The notes beneath the pieces were generated by a model. The model saw nothing but the letters and a program-made list of their open reading frames with translations, had not been told where the DNA came from and ran no database searches. A DNA stretch of 50,419 nt, from positions 1-50,419 of the forward strand of contig NW_023501139.1 in NCBI RefSeq assembly GCF_014066305.1. Reading direction: 5' to 3'. The position numbers and the translations under genes are program-made. Below, piece by piece: positions 43,453 to 50,419 of this stretch. The stretch is from Letharia columbiana (Eukaryota > Ascomycota > Lecanoromycetes > Lecanorales > Parmeliaceae). How positions within the stretch are numbered: the stretch's first letter is position 1; the number at the start of each line of letters is the position of its first letter.

Positions 43453-44401
43453 TTATTCGGGGACATCCTTTGCAACAACATTGATCGCAAGCCTCGATGT
43501 GCAAAACCTACATTGAAGAGTGAACACCTAGAAAGGGGTGTTGGAGTAGAAAGAGGTGTTGCAGAGGAAGGTTTTGCAGAGAGAGGTGTTCTAGGAAGCG
43601 TTGTTCCAGAAAAAGGTGTCCCATAAAGAGGTGTTCTTAAAAGCGGTGTTCTAGAAAGCGGTGTCCTAGAAAGATGTGTCCTAGCAAGAGGCGTCATAAG
43701 GAAAAAGTTCTCACAAAGGCCATAGAAGGGAAGAAGCGCCGGACAAGGCCAAAAGCAGCGAGGAACACGCGGGAAAAGCCATCGTCGCAAATACCCTCAA
43801 GGAAGCTTCCCGGTCCGAGGCCAAGAATGTGGCCTGCAAAGGTTCACGAAGGAGCTGCTACCATTGCCTGCGACATTGAACGGCTTCTCGGGCTGCCCGC
43901 TTTTAGGTCCTTGCGACAGATGTCGCCGACGTGCATGTCCGTACGTCCAGTCGGAGAAATGGCGCTGTTGTTTTCGTATGGAGGAAGGTGGAGGGAGGAT
44001 GATTTAGCCAAGAGAGATAATACCACTATACACGCTGTTGAGAACGTGACAAAGTTGCAGCGTTGGGTAGGAGGGAGGTAGCGAATGAGATGTCGCATGC
44101 GAAAATGGTACAGTGAGGATGTTACATTCTTTATGTAGGGTATAGAGCAGCTGCGATACCGAAATACCACCCCCACCCGCAGGACGCCCTAGTTTCTATC
44201 CACGCCAAACAGGTAAGACCCCAACGCCTTCGCTCGAGATGGATATAAACCACATTACTGTACCGATACAATCTGCCCAGTCGCGAGAGCTCGAAACCAA
44301 TCAAGCCTTCCTCCAACCATGAACGCCGTCGCTAAAACCAAAGTGCGCACATATGATTAGTACAAATCTCCATCACCGCCCAGCCAAGATGCACTCGCAA
44401 T
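43453..44401. other. Intergenic region
   Basis: 3' flanks of two convergent genes. Holds the 15-bp minisatellite listed separately; open frames from 43674 onward start inside the repeat and look accidental. Confidence 0.45.
43527..43700. repeat. 15-bp minisatellite, about 11 degenerate copies
   Basis: Unit close to AGAAAGAGGTGTTCT. The period of 15 keeps frames open on both strands; on the minus strand it yields TPLSRTPLSRTPL-like peptide. Confidence 0.85.
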
Positions 44402-46657
44402 TCAAGCCTTCCGCCAAATCGCCCCCACACTCGTAATCACCACCGAATCGTCATGTCCCCAGAACCCGGCCAGGACCCAGCCGCTCCTCTCGTCCGGCGC
44501 CTCCTGCTCCACGCTCTTGAGCCCCGCCGGCATGCTCACCTTCCCCTGCCCGTACTCCTTCCAGCTCGTCAGTTCCTGCCCGTGCGCGTCCAGCACGATG
44601 AGCGCCGCCAGGCAGCCGGACCCTTGCTCGTACTCGACGCGGACCTTGCTCGCCGCGGCGCGCTCGAGGTCCGCGAGCGGCTGCGACCAGAAGGCCGGGT
44701 TCGCGCTCGCCCGGCCGCCGACGCCGTGGTGCGTGCCGTCGTCGCGCGCCGTCGCGGGGCTCTCGCCGTCGGTGCTGAAGCCGATGGAGGAGAGGCGCCC
44801 CTGGCATCGCTTCGAGTGCGTCTGCCGGCCGATGACGGCGAGCCAGTTGACGGAGCGGCACTCGTGCGCGTGGAAGCGCAGGCGGGTGAGGCGGTCGAGC
44901 GTCTTGGCGCTCCGCTCCTGGTCCAGCGTGCAGAAGAGGCTGTCTCGGCGCCGGTGCAGCCAGGAGGTCGGCACGGGCAGGCGGTCGCCGATCAGGGGCG
45001 CGAATTCGAGGTCCTCGTCCCGGGCCCACTGCCCGATCTTGGACACTTCTTGCGCGGTGAGGAGGCCGTAGTTGGTGTCGCGGCGCACGAGGTCGGCTTG
45101 CTCGCGGATCGTGAGGCCGTGGTGTCGGATCTGGGGGGGGTTGTCAGTTCACCGGTTCAACGCTCAGGGCGCGAGTGTATCGAGTGGGTTTGCACGCACC
45201 GGCATCCTTTTCCTAATCTCCCCGGGCCAGGCGTATGGCACTGGTCTTTGGTTCCCGTTCCCGTCCAAATCGGCCAATGACGGGTTGTAGATTAGGTCCT
45301 TGGTCACGTCCGTGATCTGAGTGAGCCCTTTGCGCGCCAGCAGCCTCGCCTCGTTCAAGCTCCGCGGCGTCAACGTGATCGGGTCCGGGACATCGGTGCC
45401 CGGGTCCCGCTCGCGGTAGCGGTCCGGGTTCTTCATCATCTCGGACAGCTCGGCCCAGATGTCCTTGTAGGCGAGGAAGGCGCTGAAGAGATCCTGCGTG
45501 TACAGCGAGCAGAGGTCGTAGTCGAGGATGCGGAACCGGTCCCCCGCCGGGTTGCGCGCGTCGGCCTCGTTGAAGCTCCGCAGGCTCGTGTACCGCGTCA
45601 GGACGGCCGAGGTCCGCTGCGCGCACGTCTGCACCAGGTGCGGGAACCGCGTCGCCACGTCGACCACGGTCGCCAGGTCCCACTTCTCGTCCGCGGGCTT
45701 CAGGTCCCCGCCGCCGGCCCAGTTGACGGAGATGGTGGTCTCGGTGTCGTCCCAGACGTCGCTCTTGCCCTTGTCGAGGCCGTTCTTCGTCCCGACGGAC
45801 AGGCCGGGCGCGGCCGCGATGGCGATTTCGGCCTCGGCGGCGGCCTTGACGGCGGAGACCTTCGACTTGTCGCTCACCTTGATGCTGACGATGGCGCTGA
45901 ACTCGCCGCCTTCGGTGAAGCCGCTGATGAAGCAGTCGCCGAAGACGTCGGTGAATTTGGTGTTGTCCATCTCCGGGATCGGGTTGAAGGTCATCTTGTC
46001 GGCGACGGGGGAGGTCTCGTTGGTCACTTTGACGGTGACGATGTAGTTGAGGTCGGACTGGTTGACCTTGTTCTCGTTGACGACGGAGGCGCTGCCGGAG
46101 CCCTTGATGGTGCCGTATTTGATCGACGCGCTCGACGAGATGTTGAGCGCTTGCACTATGTCGGACACGTTGTCCACCATGCGCGAGGAGTAGGTGACGA
46201 TTTGAACGACGTTCTTGTGTGGCGGGGTCAGTTCGGCTGGGCGGACCGTTGTTGCGGGGACGGAGAGGGTGTTGGGACCGGTGGCGTAGTTTCCGGGTGC
46301 AGATGAACTCGAGACCTTTCGCACCATGGCCACTGAGTGGGAGGCATCTGATGCTAGTGATTCGGTGCTGCTTTTTGGGTTTAGTGTCGTGTCGGCGGAT
46401 CCTGGGTGCAGCGGTGAATGGGAAATGGCTGGCTGGCTAGAACGTCGGGCGGCGATGGAGCTGCTGCTGAGGCGGGCCTTTCTGGCGGGCTCGATGAGGA
46501 CGGCGTTTTCAATGCAGATTTCTTGTGTGTATGAGTTAAAGCTGGTGAATTGTTAGTGAGTTCGTGTTGTTCGAGGTGAGAGGAGAGAGGGAAGAGAGAG
46601 AGAGACTTACCCTTGTCCAAGCCTCATGGCATTCGTGTACGGTGCAAGGAACGACAT
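44402..46657 (-). CDS. Large fungal protein resembling pore-forming proteins, with C-terminal beta-prism/lectin-like region
   Basis: Exons 46611-46657, 45200-46541 and 44402-45130, with two 69-nt introns, encode 705 residues. The first exon gives only MSFLAPYTNAMRLGQG, and the joint restores GQGFNSYTQEICIENAVLI, a family-like start. The central part contains TYSSRMVDNVSDIVQALNIS, DVFGDCFISGFTEGGEFSAI, ETTISVNWAGGGDLKP and FPHLVQTCAQRTSAVLTRY, conserved in a fungal family that I associate with MACPF-like pore-forming folds. The C-terminal 240 residues end with LTSWKEYGQGKVSMPAGL and GWVLAGFWGHDDSVVITSVG, strands that fit a jacalin-type or similar lectin module. There is no signal peptide. Codon use is very GC-rich. 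The fold assignments are inference; no activity is known. Confidence 0.75.
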
Positions 46658-47830
46658 GCCGCTGGAACCTCGGGAGTTTCTCTCCGCTTTACTGCTTTGG
46701 TTAGCCAGCGTGTCGACGGGCTTTCGCCGGTTATTAAAAGCCAGATCCAAAGAAGATACGAAGAGTGAGCCTTGTCTTGAAGGCTATCGGATTGGAAGGG
46801 GCAAAAGTGTAGATGCGATGATTTTGGAAGTAGACTTACGAGTGAGAAAAAAGTTGTTAGGAGCGAGTTTGTATAGAGAAGTTATATACCCAAGAGAGCT
46901 TATGATTATAAAGAAGAAGTTTCTGATGATCACGGACAGCCTCAACGGAGATGATTATTTTAGAAGTCCACAGGGCTACTGTAACCCATTATATGTGGAA
47001 AGGATTTCAGGCCTCCATCCGATGAGTCAGTTATACCAGGAACGATATTAATGAAACATGACGGTGGGGGCTGTATCACGAGATCGAAGGCAGTCAGAGC
47101 GAGGTAGCATCGCAAAAATAAGCAGCGACGGCCGCAGTTGACTCCGTGACCGTAAGCCTCTAACCGGTGCAAAGCGCTTCCTAGGCAGTTCAAATAAGGA
47201 AATGGAAGGAAGCGTAAGCGCCAACCCAGATCGTGTCAACAGAGCTCGCCATTGGCTGTTTCAGAAGCGTTTTCGTCTTGGCTTTGAACATGATTAGGTG
47301 GAAACACAAAGAATAACATCAGGCATGGAAATTTAGGTATTTTCTGGCCACAGATCCTGTAACATAGCCCACTGAAACAGATGAGGGGGATGCGACCACG
47401 AGGTTCAGCCGCACGGAAGGATCGAATCTTTCCCGCCGTTCATGTAAAGTTGCCTGGCACAGCGTCGCACACAGCCTTCTTGCTGAATCTTGATATACTA
47501 GGCTTACTAGCTACCTGAAAAACAAACTAAAAACGGCGACCATTTTCCATCGGGTGTTTAGTGAGATGATTCTTGTCGAGTATACTGCTCAAGACCACCC
47601 TAGAATTTTTATCTGACTTATCAAGACGTATGGGATCGACTAGTCACATGATGATGCCAGCTACGTGGACTTTGCTAAGTTAAAAATAGTGAGGACACAT
47701 ACAGGTGCTGATCAGATTACTCCATCTGACGCTGAAAGAACGACAGAATTGAAAGGTAGGATTCTGTTGCGGCTGTCAGCTGCGGGCTTCGTATTCGGCT
47801 AATCTTCGGTCTTCTCGCGGGGTCGTCGTC
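46658..47830. other. Intergenic region
   Basis: About 1.2 kb upstream of the large gene and downstream of the P450. An open frame at 46626-47051 (+) overlaps the first exon of the large gene and has no family-like sequence. Nothing else seen. Confidence 0.4.
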
Positions 47831-49592
47831 TCACCACTCCCCCAAAACTTGCACCTTCACCTCAAGATCTTTCGGTCGGGGAGTCAAACCGTTCCTGACT
47901 GTCATCACGTAATCTGCATTCGCAAATCGAGTCTCCAGTGTACCAGCCCATGCAGCAAGTAGGCATGCAAACTCCCCCTTTGCGAAGCTTTGCCCGATAC
48001 AGCTTCGCGGTCCATGCAGAAATGTAAGAAACGCATAGTTACTCTCGATACCTCCTGTATTCGCTTTCCCCTCGCCTAACCAGCGATCCGGGTTGAAATT
48101 GCCTGCGTCCTCGCCCCAAAAATCCTTGTTGGCGTTTGTTGCCCATGGGGAGATGAATATCGTGGTGCCTTTGGGTATGAAATGACCAACCAGTGTGGTA
48201 TCTTGTACCGCTACCCGAACGGTGATTGGAACGGGCGAGTAGAGGCGGAGGACTTCGTTGCAGACTGCGTTGAGGTAGGGCAGGCTGTCTAAGTCGTTTG
48301 AGGTGATGGAGGATGTTGGAGATCGTGGGTCTGGTAGTAAGGAGCGCACTTCGTTGCGCAGCCGGGTTTGAATCTCGGGATACTTACACAGCATGCATAT
48401 CGCAAAAGATAGCGCAGAGGCAGTGGTTTCATGGCCAGCGATGAGAAAGGTCATCAATTGGTTGACGAGACCCTCGTCCGTGAATCCGCCGGATTCGATT
48501 GCTACCGAAAGAATGTTTCTAGCAGCACCTTCATTCTTGCTGGCCAAGTTCAATTTCTCTTGCTGCACGAGAGAGAAGCATGTCTTTTTGATGACTTGCG
48601 ACGCCGCTTCGAAGTCGCTGTTACGTTTGATACTGTTCCAGAATTAGCCATGCCCGTAACGCCAGATTCAAGAAAGCTTACGGCAAGACCCTCACCAACC
48701 ACGGGGCGATAAAGAAGAGAGCAGCCATAATTTGGCCACCCCGACCTGGCGAGAAAATCGATTTGTATGTGCGAATGAGCTCGTTATCTGGGTCTTTGAT
48801 GGAGTCGAAGTCTCTTCCTAGACCTGCAAGGCCAATGATGTCGAGTGTGGCTCTACTAGCCCAGTCCTTGACGTCGATAGTTACATTCGGCTCATCGTTA
48901 TCACGGCAGCCGGTCTCACTGTGCAAAATCAGGGCTTGGATGAGCTCGCTCGATTTGCTCCAGAAGATGGGATAAAGTTCCTTGATATGCCTGAACGCGA
49001 AAGCTGGCATGAGGTCTTTTCGTTGTCTCTTATGTTCTTCCCCTTCTGCAAGAAATACTCCCACGCCCAGGATCCTTCCCAGGCCCGTCACAAGCCCAGG
49101 CGGCTTGATGAATTCATAAGGCCTTTGGACAAGTACTTCAGCCAGTGCTTTTGGACTGACTGGAATGAGAATTTCTGAGTTGAACATATCGAGGTATCTG
49201 ATGACACCATCATTTGGGACCTGTTCGGACCAGACACGGTACAGCTCAGCCTGGCCGTTTGGCTCTCGTCTTAGCCTTGAAGATTGGCCCATCAAGAAGG
49301 AACCGCCCTGGTGATAGCTAAGCTTGGAAAGTCGGGAAGGGGGGGCATTCAAGAGGATGGGGGGAAACAGCAAGTGAAGTGGACAAACCGGAGGCCCCGG
49401 CAGTGCACGAAGAGGGCTGAACAGGTTGGGATACAGAAGGCACCGCCACACGAGCCATGCGGCGGTCTCAACAGCGAAAATCTCAAAGGCGGTCATAACG
49501 AGATTCCGACTTGGCAGATAGGTTTCATTGTAAAGCTTGCAAAAGAAGGTAATCGCAATAGACGCAGCGAGGAATATTGTGAACGGCGCCAT
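47831..49592 (-). CDS. Cytochrome P450 monooxygenase
   Basis: Exons 48682-49592 and 47831-48632 (49-nt intron, GTAAGC...ACAG) encode 570 residues. Two hydrophobic N-terminal segments (MAPFTIFLAASIAITFFC and a second near residues 32-55) anchor it in the ER. LRALPGPP is the proline-rich hinge. The I-helix oxygen-binding motif is FLIAGHETTASALSFA, the K-helix ExxR is EVLRLYSP, the PERF-like motif is FNPDRWLGE, and the heme-binding loop is FLHGPRSCIGQSFAKGEF with the ligand cysteine. All key residues are present, so it should be active. The substrate is unknown, and no cluster partner lies next to it. I cannot assign the CYP family. Confidence 0.95.
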
Positions 49593-50419
49593 TGTTGCAG
49601 AAGGGTTGGATGAGAAGCTTCAAGATTGCTAAAATTTGACTTGTTGCCGAAGACACTGTACTGCTTGTTTTGTATCAGACACGTTGAAGCAGTAGACTTC
49701 TCAGTTCACGAGTTTGAACTATTCATTACCGGACGACTTGATGCTGCATCAGAAGGAAATGCCAAGAGGTATGTTGTACATGTTGTACACTCCTAAAGTC
49801 ATGACGCAATGTATTCACGATCCTGTCTATCAATCGTTTTGGTAGGTCTCTGCTACGCTTAAACAGATTGGAGGAGCCTCTGTGCGATAGTACTCTTTGA
49901 CAGGTATGGAGCATTTGAAGACTCGAAGTGGGCATCTGCTCTGGTACTTTGTAACGAAGAATCGGTGAAGAGCTTTAGCTTGGCCAAGGCCTAGCTTAGT
50001 GCATTTTTGGCTAGCGTTCTCTGATCCTACTCTGCTGCGGCAGCTAGATTCCTACATAGAATATCAAGCACAATTCTCCCACCATAAGCACCGTGGGAAA
50101 GTAGATTCTTTCCCCGGTGAGTCAATAGTTCGATCATCTAAGCAGAGTCCAAGATGTATTGACTCTCCTCAAGGGCTCTTTGAAAACCACCCATAGTCTT
50201 GCCCCAGCGCTTTGGTGATTTCGCCTCGAATTCACCAGATTCTCGTGGCCAGATGTGGCATGCAAGAACTATATAGGCAATGTTCAGGAGCGACTGTAAG
50301 TAAGAATGATAGGTGACATCTCTAAGTGCGCAGGTCCGATTTGGGACATGCTTGAGCCCAGAGACGAGAAGACTGACCACGACTTCAGATTTTGGAAGCA
50401 TCTTTGCTCAGTGGCCAAA
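49593..50419. other. Promoter side of the P450 and window end
   Basis: No clear gene. A minus-strand frame at 50138-50401 (87 codons, starts MLPKSEVVVSLL, includes YLQSLLNIAYIVLACHIWP) could be part of a gene reaching beyond the window or chance. Confidence 0.35.

Noticed and set aside
44453..46306. Two long plus-strand frames of 275 and 222 codons
   Set aside because: Shadows of the large minus-strand gene caused by its strong GC codon bias; that gene has family motifs and sound splice sites.
32479..49592. Secondary-metabolite cluster (MFS, P450, methyltransferases)
   Set aside because: No backbone synthase is present, and the tailoring-type genes are 14 kb or more apart with unrelated genes and decayed DNA between them.

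Overview
The window comes from a filamentous ascomycete nuclear genome. Genes are split by short introns (mostly 46-69 nt, GT...AG, some with a clear CTAAC branch point). The proteins belong to families typical of moulds: pepsin-like secreted proteases, a metacaspase, a TRK potassium transporter, a 14-TM MFS transporter, a P450 and LPxEL-type F-box-like proteins. There is also an AT-rich block of the kind left by repeat-induced point mutation (RIP). Dothideomycetes is my best guess from the general look; the sequence does not prove it.

Layout. 1-9 kb: partial aspartic protease (-), TMT1-type methyltransferase (+), a tubby-like protein (+), a secreted protein of unknown function with three exons (+), and an isochorismatase-fold hydrolase (+) that contains an 8-nt microexon. 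9-11.4 kb: gene-free, with an 18-bp minisatellite and a 3 x 120-bp tandem array. 11.4-17.3 kb: aspergillopepsin-like protease (-), type I metacaspase (-), second methyltransferase (+). 17.4-21.1 kb: a frameshifted cysteine-containing protein gene (-), a small DUF6640-like membrane protein (+), and a second secreted cysteine protein of similar design (-). 23.1-28.5 kb: SET-domain protein (-) and TRK transporter (-). 28.8-30 kb: a nest of diverged repeats, some with a tRNA-like B box and a further copy at 19.4 kb. 31-34.3 kb: a low-complexity gene of uncertain frame (-) and an MFS exporter (-).

35.1-37.3 kb: an AT-rich block between two perfect 68-bp direct repeats. It is composite: a RIP-like satellite part, a C-tract strand-asymmetric part and an almost pure A/T part. 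37.3-40.6 kb: two probable decayed genes with C-to-T type stop codons. 40.7-43.5 kb: an F-box-like gene with a frame problem (-) and a two-TM membrane protein (+). 44.4-46.7 kb: a 705-residue protein of a fungal family that resembles pore-forming proteins, with a C-terminal beta-prism/lectin-like part (-). 47.8-49.6 kb: cytochrome P450 (-). The last 800 bases show no clear gene.

I do not see a biosynthetic cluster: the P450, MFS and methyltransferases lie far apart with unrelated genes between them. The points most worth a second look are the duplicated PAILWGIL motif in the SET protein (same peptide, mostly different codons), the 68-bp repeats around the AT block, the tRNA-like repeat family, the pore-former-like fusion protein and the microexon. 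All intron boundaries were set by eye and need transcript support.
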